DNA of 53,824 nt from Microvirga tunisiensis (GTDB lineage: Bacteria > Pseudomonadota > Alphaproteobacteria > Rhizobiales > Beijerinckiaceae), in assembly GCF_009296175.1 (NCBI RefSeq), contig NZ_VOSK01000020.1:1-53824 (forward strand), read 5' to 3'. Every line of letters starts with the position of its first letter. The first letter of the stretch is position 1. Below are positions 7,611 through 17,100 of the stretch, piece after piece. The position numbers were made by a program, and so were the translations under genes. Below the pieces are notes generated by a model, which ran no database searches, had not been told where the DNA came from, and saw only the letters and a list, made by a program, of their open reading frames with translations.

Positions 7611-8498
7611 GTGAATCAATCCGGTATGCGTGACGACCATCGCCCCTCTCCAACCGATCCATCGAGCCTGGCCGAGCGCATCCGCCATGAGATGGATACC
7701 TTCACCCCCAGCGAGAAGCGTGCTGCCCATCTTCTCCTGAGCCATTATCCCTTCGCCGGGCTCGATACGGTGGCCGAGTTCGCTTCCCGGGCCGGCATTT
7801 CCGCACCGTCAGTCCTGCGATTCGTCACGCGGCTCGGTTTCGGCGGCTTTCCGGATTTCCAAAAGCATTTGCGCGGAGAACTGGAAGCCCAACTTCTCTC
7901 GCCGCTCGCCAAGGCGGGTCCCTCCGACAAGGGCCAGGGTGCGCCGGCGCTCGCTTCCTTTGCGGAAGCCGTCATCGGGAACTTGCGGGCGACGGTGGAG
8001 AACATCGCCCCGGCGGAATTCGACGCGGTCGTGGCGCTGCTGTCGGATCCGCGCCGACACATCCATTTTACCGGAGGGCGCTTCACCGGGGCGCTCGCGC
8101 GCTATGCCGAGAGCCATTTCCGCATCGTGCGCAGCCACGTGGATTTCATCGAAGGCCAGCCCGTCCTCTGGCGCGACCGGCTGATCGAGATCGGCCGCAA
8201 GGACGTGATCGTCGCCTTCGACATCCGCCGCTATCAGGAGGATGTCACGGCGCTGTGCGAGACGGCCGCGAAGCAGGGCGCGACGGTCGTTCTTCTCACC
8301 GATCCCTGGCTCTCACCCATCGCCCGCGTCGCCCGGCACGTGCTGCCGGCGCACATCGTGGCGCCCTCCAACTGGGACTCGTCCACCGGTCTCCTGCTCC
8401 TGACGGAGGCGCTCGTCGCGGCCGTCACCAAACACCTGTGGGACACCGCCAAGCCACGCATGGAGGCGGTCGAGCGGCTGCGGAGCGGGAGATCGTAA
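7611..8498 (+). CDS. RpiR/MurR-family transcriptional regulator with SIS domain
   Basis: A 295-residue regulator. The N-terminal helix-turn-helix (about 20-95) includes FASRAGISAPSVLRFVTRLG, typical of RpiR. The C-terminal SIS domain (about 135-270) includes HIHFTGGRFTGALARYAESH and KDVIVAFDIRRYQED; SIS domains bind phosphosugars or other small effectors. A GTG start at 7611 directly follows AGGAGGGGGT; ATG at 7626 is an alternative. It is divergent from the gamma-glutamyl-type catabolic operon and is its likely controller. RpiR regulators of amine rather than sugar catabolism are less usual, so the effector is worth testing. Confidence 0.88.
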   Translation: MNQSGMRDDHRPSPTDPSSLAERIRHEMDTFTPSEKRAAHLLLSHYPFAGLDTVAEFASRAGISAPSVLRFVTRLGFGGFPDFQKHLRGELEAQLLSPLAKAGPSDKGQGAPALASFAEAVIGNLRATVENIAPAEFDAVVALLSDPRRHIHFTGGRFTGALARYAESHFRIVRSHVDFIEGQPVLWRDRLIEIGRKDVIVAFDIRRYQEDVTALCETAAKQGATVVLLTDPWLSPIARVARHVLPAHIVAPSNWDSSTGLLLLTEALVAAVTKHLWDTAKPRMEAVERLRSGRS

Positions 8499-8502
8499 TG
8501 GC

Positions 8503-9567
8503 CTATTCCGCGGCTTCCGGCTGGCGTCGTTGCAGCCACGCGATGAGAAGCGGCAGAACCAGTCCGATGCCCAGGAAGCGAACGAGGTGGTGGATGCCCA
8601 CATAGAGCGGATCGAGTCCGAGGATCAGCGCCAGCACGGTCATGGCTTCGAGTCCACCGGGGGCGAAGGCCACGAGTCCGTTGGCGAAGCTGACCCCTGC
8701 GAGCCAGGCCGCGACACCTGCGAAGAGCGCGGCCACCACCATGCCGACCGTGAAAGATCCGAAAGCCGCCACCAGCGCTCGCCTCAGGGTCGAGCGCTGG
8801 AGATTGCGGAACCGTTCGGCGATGAAGAGCCCGATCAGCACGAGGCCGCCCGTGGCGATGACCGGAGGGATGACGCCCGTCACCCATTCGGTGCCATGGC
8901 TGACGGAACTGACGATGGTGGCGCCGAGCAGGATCGGAGCGGCCACTTTCAGCCGGTTGAACACCGTCCCCAGAGCGAGCCCGCCGAGAAGAATGAAGGC
9001 CATGCCCTCCGGGCTCTCGATGGGAAGCCCCTCCCCGATCAGAGCGCCGCCATTACCCCCGCCGCCCGTGACAACGACGAGGCTCGGCAGGAGCGCGATG
9101 AGGACGAAGAGACGGAAGTTCTGCACGATGGCGATGGAGGCGACCTCCGCGTTCCGGTCGGCGGCCACCGCCAGAACAGTCGAGAGGGCACCGGGCACGG
9201 AGGCCAGCACCGCATCGGCCTTGCGCCAGCCCGACATGCGCGTGAGCCAGGCAGTCGAGGCGGCCGAGATCGCCACGACGCCGATGACAAGGAGGATGAG
9301 GCTGCCCGGATAGCGGCCCATGGCGGCGATGGCGGCCGGCGAGACCGCTGCCCCCATGGCGGCGCCGGAGGTCAGCATGGCGGCATCGGCAAGCGCCTTC
9401 GGCAGGGGCACGGCCCAACCGGTGAGGCCCCAGAGCGTGGCCGCGATAGCCGAGCCCGACAGCCAAGCGGCCGGAACGCCGAGCCCGTGGAAGACGAGCC
9501 CGCCGAGAGCGGCAACCAGGATCTGGATGAGATGGGCGAGGACGAGACGCATCACGGCTCTGCTCAT
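8503..9567 (-). CDS. AbrB-family membrane protein (ammonia monooxygenase-like)
   Basis: A 354-residue integral membrane protein of the PF05145 family, historically and misleadingly named after AbrB or ammonia monooxygenase. It is made of two similar halves, each with several hydrophobic helices and a glycine/proline-rich re-entrant motif: GVPAAWLSGSAIAA in the first and FAPGGLEAMTVLALILGLDP in the second. The repeat organisation resembles transporters, and a role in exporting or importing a small metabolite is possible. Start at ATG 9567, with AAGGA six bases upstream. It is convergent with the RpiR gene, four bases apart. Substrate unknown. Confidence 0.82.
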   Translation of the reverse strand: MSRAVMRLVLAHLIQILVAALGGLVFHGLGVPAAWLSGSAIAATLWGLTGWAVPLPKALADAAMLTSGAAMGAAVSPAAIAAMGRYPGSLILLVIGVVAISAASTAWLTRMSGWRKADAVLASVPGALSTVLAVAADRNAEVASIAIVQNFRLFVLIALLPSLVVVTGGGGNGGALIGEGLPIESPEGMAFILLGGLALGTVFNRLKVAAPILLGATIVSSVSHGTEWVTGVIPPVIATGGLVLIGLFIAERFRNLQRSTLRRALVAAFGSFTVGMVVAALFAGVAAWLAGVSFANGLVAFAPGGLEAMTVLALILGLDPLYVGIHHLVRFLGIGLVLPLLIAWLQRRQPEAAE

Positions 9568-9635
9568 GAACGTCCTTCACCGTCGCGTCAAATGCCGATG
9601 GTGCGCAGATGCCATGCGGTCACGATCTGCCCGTG

Positions 9636-9705
9636 CCTAGCGTATCGTGCGGAACAATGACCCCGGTTTCCGCACCGAACGGTGCGCTATCAAAGAGTGA
9701 GCATT
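9636..9705 (+). repeat. Intergenic palindromic repeat, family A copy 1
   Basis: This 70-bp segment matches another at 30032-30101. Shared blocks are CCTAGCG.ATCGTGCGGA, CCGAACGGTG.GCT and ATCAAAGAG.GAGC. The ends (GCGTATCGTGCGG and CCGAACGGTGCGC) are partly self-complementary, so the transcript could fold. It lies upstream of the mutarotase gene. Confidence 0.75.
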
Positions 9706-9764
9706 GCAGAGATCTTAAAAGCCTGCTGAGATTGCGCTCACTCAAACAAGACGTGGAGGAAACG

Positions 9765-10229
9765 GTGCTGCACGGAATCGACCCGGCGCTCAATGCGGAT
9801 CTGCTGTATGTGCTCCAGGCCATGGGCCATGGCGATGATCTCGTGATCTGCGATGCCAATTTTCCCGCTGATTCCATCGCGCGCCAGACGACCTACGGCC
9901 GGTTGATCCGCACGGACAATATCGGCTCGCCCCAGGCTATCCGCGCCGTCCTCTCGCTGATGCCCCTCGACAGCTTCGTCGAATATCCCGCAGAGCGCAT
10001 GGAGGTCGTCGGCAATCCTGACGAACTCCCGGCCATTCAGCAGGAGGCCCAGACCGCGATTGATGCGGTGGCGCAACGCGATGCCGGACGCGACACGTGG
10101 CCGATGGGTTCGGTCGAACGCTTTGCGTTCTATGAGCGCGCGAAGAAGGCCTATGCCATCGTCGCAACCGGCGAGCGCCGCTTCTACGGCTGCTTCATCC
10201 TGAAGAAGGGTGTGATCCCGCCTCCGTAG
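9765..10229 (+). CDS. RbsD/FucU-family sugar mutarotase-like protein
   Basis: A 154-residue protein of the RbsD/FucU fold, which interconverts alpha and beta anomers of sugars such as fucose or ribose in the cytoplasm. The N-terminus carries the family signature: LHGIDPALNADLLYVLQAMG with catalytic-type histidine, then HGDDLVICDANFPA. A later segment, FYERAKKAYAIVATGERRFY, matches the FucU C-terminus. The frame is open from 9609, but I choose GTG at 9765 because GGAGGA is four bases upstream and the family starts here. No sugar transporter or kinase is adjacent, so the substrate is unclear. Confidence 0.85.
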   Translation: MLHGIDPALNADLLYVLQAMGHGDDLVICDANFPADSIARQTTYGRLIRTDNIGSPQAIRAVLSLMPLDSFVEYPAERMEVVGNPDELPAIQQEAQTAIDAVAQRDAGRDTWPMGSVERFAFYERAKKAYAIVATGERRFYGCFILKKGVIPPP

Positions 10230-10239
10230 AGAACCAAGC

Positions 10240-11442
10240 TCAGGCCACGAGCCTTGGCAGGGCCTCGCTGATGCGGCGGACCGCTTCTTCCACATCCTCG
10301 GGCCTGCGCAGGTAGCACAGACGCAGGTAGCCCTCGCCGGCTTCCCCGAAGGCAGAGCCCGGCGCGAGGCCGACATTGGCCTCGTCGATGAGCCGGAAGG
10401 CGATGTCCTTCGAGTTCGTTGCGCCCTTGATCTTCAGGAAGGCGTAAAAGGCGCCGCTCGGCGGCGCCAGTTCCACGAGGCCCGTCTCCGCCAAGCGTCC
10501 GACGATTTCCCGTCCGTAGCGTGCCTTGGCGATCTGGTCGGCCAGGAAGCTCTCACCCTGCTCGATGGCGGCGACGCCTGCGCGCTGGATGAAGACCGGC
10601 GTTCCGGACGTCTGGTACTGCACGAGGTTCTCGATGACCTGCCCCAAACCCAGTGGGGCCTCCAGCCAGCCGAGGCGCCAGCCGGTCATGGCCCAGTTCT
10701 TCGAAAAGGTCTGGATGAAGAGGATCTTGTCCTCCGGCTCCATCACATCGCGGAAGGATGGCGTGCGTCCATCGATGGAGAGCGCCGGGTCATGGACGAA
10801 ACGGCTGTAGATCTCGTCTGCCATGATCCAGAGCCCATGACGCCGGGCCAGATCGAGTACGGTGCGAAGATCCGCATGGCTTGCGACCCATCCGGTGGGA
10901 TTCGAGGGCGAGTTGATCACGAGGACGCGCGTCCGCGGCGTGATCGCCTTTTCGAGCCGCTCGAAATCGAGATGCCAGCCTTTGGCGTCGATCGTCATCG
11001 GCACCGCGACGGGCCGTGCACCGGCAATCGTGATCGCACCGGCGAAATTCGGCCAGGCGGGCGTCGGAACCAGGACCTCGTCGCCGTTGCCGGCGAGCAT
11101 GCGGAAGGCGAGCTGCATCGCGGGCATGCCGCCGGAGGTGACGAAGAAGCGCTCGGGATCGAAGGCTTTGCCGTAGACCTGCTCGTGGTAGCCGGCGATG
11201 GCCTGGCGCAGTTCGGGAATGCCGCGCTGGTAAGTGTAGAAGGTCTCGCCCTTCGCGAGCGATTGGGCGGCTGCTTCGCAAATGAAGGACGGTGTCGGCA
11301 GATCGCCCTCGCCCACCCAGAGCGGGATGATGCCGGGCTTCAAGCGGCCGTAGCTGAAGACGTCGACGATCCCGCTCGTCGGCGCCTGCTCCGCTTCGGG
11401 GCGCAGGCTGAGAACGGATGGAATCGAGACGGACGCATTCAT
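10240..11442 (-). CDS. Class I/II PLP-dependent aminotransferase
   Basis: A 400-residue fold-type I aminotransferase. Substrate and cofactor motifs are intact: VINSPSNPTGW (about 175-185) with the alpha-carboxylate-binding asparagine, MADEIYSRF (about 207-215) with the PLP-contact aspartate and tyrosine, and the Schiff-base lysine K248 in IQTFSKNWAMTGWRLGW. It transfers an amino group between an amino acid and an oxo acid; aspartate- or alanine-type substrates are likely but not resolvable. GAGGAAG precedes the ATG. It is convergent with the mutarotase gene, ten bases apart, and appears monocistronic. Confidence 0.9.
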   Translation of the reverse strand: MNASVSIPSVLSLRPEAEQAPTSGIVDVFSYGRLKPGIIPLWVGEGDLPTPSFICEAAAQSLAKGETFYTYQRGIPELRQAIAGYHEQVYGKAFDPERFFVTSGGMPAMQLAFRMLAGNGDEVLVPTPAWPNFAGAITIAGARPVAVPMTIDAKGWHLDFERLEKAITPRTRVLVINSPSNPTGWVASHADLRTVLDLARRHGLWIMADEIYSRFVHDPALSIDGRTPSFRDVMEPEDKILFIQTFSKNWAMTGWRLGWLEAPLGLGQVIENLVQYQTSGTPVFIQRAGVAAIEQGESFLADQIAKARYGREIVGRLAETGLVELAPPSGAFYAFLKIKGATNSKDIAFRLIDEANVGLAPGSAFGEAGEGYLRLCYLRRPEDVEEAVRRISEALPRLVA

Positions 11443-11558
11443 CGGAGACTTCCTCGAAAGACAGGCGAACAGGGATGGCCCGTTCGCCCGCTCAAGGCAA
11501 GCCTCGAACGCGTCTTATGACAAAAGACGAAGGGTCCAATCGAAACCGGTGATGGGTT

Positions 11559-11993
11559 TCAGGCTGTCCGGCCAGTCTTCAAGAGGTCGCGGATCTCCGT
11601 CAGCAGCTTCACGTCGGCCGGAATTTCCGCAGGCTTATCTGCCGTCCCGGTCTTCGCATCCTCCGCGCGGCGCAGGCGGTTCATACCCTTGACCAGGAGG
11701 AAGAGGATCCAGGCGATGATGGCGAAGTTGATGGCGACCGTGATGAAATTGCCCCAACCGAGCACGGCCCCCTGCTTCTTGGCTTCGTCGAGCGACCCCG
11801 CCGTGATGTTGCCTGTCAGGGCCGTGAAGTAGTTCGAGAAGTCAAGGCCGCCAGTGACGGCCCCGATGATGGGCATGAAGATGTCGCCGACGAGAGAATC
11901 CACGATCCTGCCGAAGGCGGCACCGATGATAATGCCGATGGCAAGATCGACCACATTGCCGCGCAGGGCGAATTGCTTGAATTCATTCCACAT
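11559..11993 (-). CDS. mscL: Large-conductance mechanosensitive channel
   Basis: A 144-residue inner-membrane channel that opens under membrane tension and releases solutes during hypo-osmotic shock. The N-terminal helix and TM1 read [20 protein letters not shown], with the gating constriction [12 protein letters not shown]. The second membrane helix is [20 protein letters not shown] (about 81-100), followed by the charged cytoplasmic helix bundle. Length and motif order are standard. AGAGG lies seven bases before the ATG. It stands alone, with a weak GAAACC/GGTTTC hairpin downstream near 11539-11557. Confidence 0.97.
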   Translation of the reverse strand: MWNEFKQFALRGNVVDLAIGIIIGAAFGRIVDSLVGDIFMPIIGAVTGGLDFSNYFTALTGNITAGSLDEAKKQGAVLGWGNFITVAINFAIIAWILFLLVKGMNRLRRAEDAKTGTADKPAEIPADVKLLTEIRDLLKTGRTA

Positions 11994-12047
11994 GACCGCA
12001 CCTCTTTGCTTAGCCCCAAGCTAAAGCTGCCCGATCTGGGAATTTCG

Positions 12048-12575
12048 TCAAGCTTCCCGGCTGGCTAAAAGATCCTGCAGGTCGAGGCGCTGCGTGACCA
12101 TCGCGAGTTCGCCATCGGCGGTTCTCGGCCACTGGTCTTGCGGACGGTCGACATAGAGCTCGATTCCGTTCCCGTCGGGATCGCTCAGGTAGAGCGCCTC
12201 GCTCACCCCGTGGTCGCTCGCGCCTTGCAGGGGAATGCCAGCCTGGGCCAGCCGATAGAGGGCATCGGCGAGGGCTGCCCGCGTCGGATAGAGGATCGCC
12301 ACATGATAGAGGCCCGTGGTGCCGGGAGGCGGTGGGGAGCCGCCCTTGCTCTCCCAGGTATTCAGACCGATGTGGTGATGATAGCCGCCCGCCGAGACGA
12401 AGGCGGCCTGGGTACCGTAGCGCTGAATCAACTCGAAGCCGAGTACGCCGCAATAGAAGGCAAGCGAGCGTTCGAGATCGGCCACCTTCAGGTGAACATG
12501 GCCGATCCTGACGCCGGGATCGATGGGGCGTGCCACCGGCGTTCCGGTGACATCATGGGAAATGGGCTTGACCAT
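12048..12575 (-). CDS. VOC-family protein, catechol dioxygenase/glyoxalase-like
   Basis: A 175-residue vicinal-oxygen-chelate protein. The two beta-alpha-beta-beta-beta modules begin at GHVHLKVADLERSLAFY (about 25-41) and GLYHVAILYPTRAALADAL (about 90-108). The likely metal ligands are the histidines in GHVHL and YHVAI and the glutamate in GNGIELYVDRP. It looks like the CatE/YfiE type of extradiol dioxygenase but is much shorter than full-length members (about 285 residues). The start is ATG 12575, with GAGG eight bases upstream. It follows DoxX by ten bases, so the two are cotranscribed. Whether it is a dioxygenase, a lyase or a detoxifying thiol transferase is open. Confidence 0.82.
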   Translation of the reverse strand: MVKPISHDVTGTPVARPIDPGVRIGHVHLKVADLERSLAFYCGVLGFELIQRYGTQAAFVSAGGYHHHIGLNTWESKGGSPPPPGTTGLYHVAILYPTRAALADALYRLAQAGIPLQGASDHGVSEALYLSDPDGNGIELYVDRPQDQWPRTADGELAMVTQRLDLQDLLASREA

Positions 12576-12585
12576 GGGGGGTGCC

Positions 12586-13020
12586 TCAGGCTGACCGCGT
12601 GGACAACGCCGGAGCAGTCTTCGCCGATCCGGCCCGCACCGCAAGGGCGCCGTCGCCCAGGAGAGCCTGCGTCACGAGAGCCGCGATCCAGAACGCCAGG
12701 TATTCCCAGCCGCCATTCGGATTGTTGAAGAAGAACCCGGCCGGGCCGTGGACGAATGCAATGGCGCCGAGAAGGACCGGGATCAGGGCCAGCGAGACCC
12801 AACGGGTGAAGAACCCGACGATGAGGGCAATACCACCGGCCGTTTCGGCTGCAATGGTCAGGTAGGCCAGGGCCGGAGGCAGGCCGAGGCTGCCGAAGAA
12901 TTGGGCCGCGCCAGCCGGCGTGAACACGAAGACCTTGAGGCCCGCGTGGGCGAGGAACAGGATTCCGAGCGTGATGCGCAGGATCAGGGCGGCGTAGGGA
13001 GCGGTGCGGGTATCGACCAT
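12586..13020 (-). CDS. DoxX-family membrane protein
   Basis: A 144-residue inner-membrane protein with four predicted hydrophobic helices: ALILRITLGILFLAHAGLKV (about 10-29), AYLTIAAETAGGIALIVGFF (about 52-71), and two more in the second half. The motif order is that of DoxX/DoxD-like quinone-linked proteins. Start at ATG 13020, with AGGAGA seven bases upstream. It is the first gene of a DoxX-VOC pair that resembles Bacillus catDE, which answers to catechol and quinone stress. It is divergent from a LysR gene with a frameshift. The function is inferred from this arrangement. Confidence 0.87.
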   Translation of the reverse strand: MVDTRTAPYAALILRITLGILFLAHAGLKVFVFTPAGAAQFFGSLGLPPALAYLTIAAETAGGIALIVGFFTRWVSLALIPVLLGAIAFVHGPAGFFFNNPNGGWEYLAFWIAALVTQALLGDGALAVRAGSAKTAPALSTRSA

Positions 13021-13123
13021 GGGAGATCTCCTGAATTGGGTCCTCCCCTATGATCTCAAACTCAGAATATGATAATCCTTGCTTCAGAATATCACTTCAC
13101 ACCAAGAGAGTGAGATCGTTGCG

Positions 13124-14037
13124 ATGCTCGACCGCGTTACCGGCATGCAGGTCTTCGTTCGCGTCGCGACGCTCGGCAGTTTCTCGGCGGCGGCGCGCGC
13201 CCTCGACCTGTCTCAGACCATGGTGACGAAGCATGTGGCAGCCCTCGAAGACCGGCTCGGCGTCAAACTGCTGCACCGGTCCACGCGCAAGCTGGTGCTG
13301 ACGGAGGGCGGCCGGAACTATCTCACTGCCTGCGAGCGCATTCTCGCCGAGATCGAGGAGGCGGAGGCCTCCGCGAGCCTCGACCGCGTCGAGCCGAGGG
13401 AACGCTGCGGCTCAACGTTCCCCTCACCTTCGGCTTCCGGCAGGTCGTCCCGGCTCTCACCGAGTTCAGCCGGCTTTATCCCGCCGTCTCGTTCGACCTC
13501 GGCTTGGCCGACCGCTATGTCGATCTCATGGAGGAGGGATGGGATCTGGCGATCAGGATCGGGCGGCTGAAGGATTCGAGCCTCGTCGCGCGGCGACTCG
13601 CCGCCTGCCGAACCATCATCTGCGCCTCTCCCGCTTATCTGAAGCAGCACGGAATTCCGCAAACCGTGGACGATCTCGCCCAACACAATTGCCTCGGCTA
13701 TACCCTGCCGAGCGTCATCGGGGCGAACCGGTGGGCGTTCGGCATCGACGGTGATATCGTGGTGCCGATCCAGGGCAATCTGCGGGCCAACAACGGCGAC
13801 GCCCTGCTGGCTGCAGCCGTCGCCGGACAGGGGCTGATCTATCAGCCCACCTTTATCGTGGGCGACAGTCTGCGCGAGGGCAGCCTCGTTCCGGTTTTGA
13901 GCAACTATCCGACCTATGAGCCCGCCATCCATGCCGTCCTGCCATCGGGCCGACAGGCTCCGGCCAAGGTCCGCGCCTTCGTGGCGTTCCTGGCCGAACG
14001 CTTCGGGCCGGAGCCGGAATGGGACCGGGACCTGTGA
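13124..14037 (+). pseudogene. LysR-family regulator with a -1 frameshift
   Basis: The N-terminal helix-turn-helix is intact from ATG 13124: MQVFVRVATLGSFSAAARAL, then QTMVTKHVAALEDRLGVKLL. At the GGG run 13398-13400 the frame breaks. Reading on one base back restores a normal LysR effector domain starting GTLRLNVPLTFGFRQVVPAL and running to 14037 (AFVAFLAERFGPEPEW). Restoring one G would give a full-length protein of about 304 residues. Either the gene has lost a base from a G run, or this is a sequencing error. It is divergent from the DoxX-VOC pair and should be its regulator. As read, only a 120-residue HTH fragment plus a nonsense tail is made. Confidence 0.85.
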
Positions 14038-14109
14038 CTGCACCCGCCATGGCTTTCACGCCCTTAACCCGCTAAAGCTATTTTACATTTGCTTGTGAGG
14101 GTTGAGCCT

Positions 14110-17100
14110 ATGGTTGCCACCTGGGCCGTCGTGTTGTCGGCGCTGGTTTATCTCTGCTTCCTGTTCACAGTGGCCCATTGGGGCGACGGCGGCGGGCGGC
14201 GCTTCATTCAGGGCCCGGCCCGCTCTACCATCGCGGCCCTTGCGCTTGCGGTCTATTGCACGTCCTGGACCTTCTTCGGATCGGTGGGGCTTGCGAGCCA
14301 TTCCGGCTTCGACTTCCTCGCCATCTATATCGGCCCAATCCTCGTCATCGGCCTGGGCTATCCCCTCGTTGCCCGGATCGTCAGGGTGGCGAAGACGCAG
14401 AATATTTCCTCCATCGCCGACTTCGTCGCGGCTCGCTACGGCAAGAGCGAGCGGGTCGCCGCCCTGGTCAGCCTGATCGCGCTCGTCGGCTCCATTCCCT
14501 ATATCGCGCTGCAATTGAAAGCGGTCTCGTCCTCGCTCGACGTGTTCCTGGGTGCGGCCAACGAGGCGTTTCCGTCGCAGCTTCCCTTCATCGGCGATCT
14601 CGCCTTCGTCGTCGCCCTCGTGCTGGCGGGCTTCGCCGTCGCGTTCGGCACCCGCCACACGGATGCGACCGAGCACCAGAACGGGCTCCTTCTGGCGATC
14701 TCCATCGAGTCGGTGGTGAAGCTCATCGCCTTCCTGGTCGTCGGCGTCTACATCACCTTCGTGATGTTCGACGGCTACGATGCCATCGTGCAGCGGCTCC
14801 ATGCGCAGGGGACCAGCGCGGACCTGATGGGACGAACCTCGGGGTTCGGCAGCTACATCACCCTCATCCTGCTCTCGACCTGCGCGGCGCTTCTCCTACC
14901 GCGACAGTTCCACGTGACGGTGGTCGAGAATCACGACATCGCGGATCTGAAGCGCACCGCCTGGCTGTTTCCGCTCTATCTGGTCCTCATCAACCTCTTT
15001 GTGATCCCGATCGCGCTTGCAGGCCTCGGCTCGTTTCCCGAAGGCACCATCGACCGCGACATGACCCTGCTGGCGCTGCCGCTCAGCGACAAGGCGGGCA
15101 TCGTCGCGGTTCTCGCCTTCCTCGGCGGTTTCTCGGCCGCGACGGCCATGGTCATCGTCGATTCCGTCGCCGTGGCGGTGATGATCTCGAACCATCTCGT
15201 CATGCCCATCGTCTTGCGGCGGCGCGCCTTTGCGGGCGTCGATCCCGGCAGCTTCGTGATCGGCGTGCGGCGCATCTCGATCGTTCTCGTTATTCTCCTC
15301 GGCTATGTCTATTACCGCGCCTCCGGTGAAGCGGCGCTTGCGGCCATCGGCCTCTTGTCCTTCGCGGCTATCGCGCAGGTCGCGCCCGCCTTTCTCGGTG
15401 GGCTCATCTGGTCACGCGGCACGGCGTTCGGCGCCAGCGTCGGGCTCGTCGTCGGCTTCCTCACCTGGGCCTACACGCTTCTCCTCCCGAGCCTCGTCTG
15501 GGATGGCGTGTTCTGGTCCGACGTGGTCGTCACCGGCCCGTTCGGCATCACCGCTCTCAAGCCCACATCCCTGTTTGGCGTCGACCTGCCGCAACTCACC
15601 CACGGCGTCGTCTGGAGTCTCACGCTCAACATCCTCTGCTATATCGGCTTCTCGCTGTGGCGGCCGGTGACCGCGATGGAGCAGATCCAGGCCAATGTCT
15701 TCCTGGGCGAGGCGGCCGCCTCCGCGGCACCAAGCTTCCGCCTGTTCCGCGCCAGCGTCACCGTCGGCGAGTTGCGCGCCACCGTCGCCCGCTACCTCGG
15801 CGAGGAGCGGACGAACCGCTCCTTCGAGGGCTTCACCCATAGCCGTGGACAGAATCTGGAGCCGCGTGCGGAAGCCGATGTCCATCTTCTGCGCTATGCG
15901 GAACACCTCCTGGCCTCGGCGATCGGCACGGCATCGTCGCGCCTGGCGCTGTCGCTGCTGCTGCGCCGACGCACCGTTTCCACGGAAGCGGCCCTCAAGC
16001 TGCTCGACGATGCCTCCGCGGCGATCCAGCACAGTCGCGATCTTCTCCAGCATGCGCTCAACTATGCCAAACAGGGCATCACCGTGCTCGACAGCGACCT
16101 GCGCCTGCTTGCATGGAACCAAGCCTTCATCGATCTCTACGACATGCCGCCCAATTTCGTTCACGTCGGCATCAGCATGGAACGCATCGTTCATTACAAT
16201 GCCTCGCGCGGATCGTACGGACCCGGCAGGATCGACGAACTCGTCGCCGCCCGCCTCCACTCCTTCCGCCACGATGTGGAGCCCGTGCGCCTCAGGCTCT
16301 ATCCCTCCGGCAAAGTCATCGAGATCCGCTCGAATCCGCTCCCCGATGGCGGCCACGTGACCACCTACACGGACGTGACCGAAACCGTTCTGGCCGAGGA
16401 GGCGAGCCGCCGTGCGAATGAGACCCTGGAGCAGCGCGTGCGCGAGCGAACCGAGGAACTGACGCGTCTCAACGAAGCACTGCGAAGCGCCAAGGCCGAG
16501 GCCGACGAGGCGAACATCTCCAAGACCCGCTTTCTCGCCGCCGCCTCGCACGACATTCTGCAGCCGCTCAACGCGGCGCGGCTCTACGCGGTCTCGCTCG
16601 TGGAGCGGGATCGCGAGGCGGGCGATGGGTTGCTTGCCGAGAACATCGACGCCTCGCTCGATGCGGTGGAGGAAATCCTCACGGCGATCCTCGACATCTC
16701 GCGCCTCGACACGGGCGCCATGAAGCCGCAATGGTCGAGCTTCCGCATCGATGAACTGTTCCGCCAGTTGCAGCGGGAATTCGAGCCTGTGGCCCGCAAC
16801 AAGGACCTGAAACTCACTTTCGTCCCCTCCTCCCTGACGGTACGCTCCGACCGGCGCCTGATGCGGCGCCTGCTGCAAAACCTGATCTCCAACGCGATCA
16901 AGTACACGCCGTCGGGCCGCGTGATCGTCGGCGGACGCCGGCGCGGCGGTCATCTCGTGCTGGAGGTGTGGGATACGGGCCTCGGCATTCCGCCGTCGAA
17001 GCAGCGCATCGTGTTCCGCGAGTTCCAGCGCCTCGATCAGGGCATGAAGGCCGCGCGCGGTCTCGGCCTCGGCCTCTCCATCGTCGAGCGCATCGGCCGC

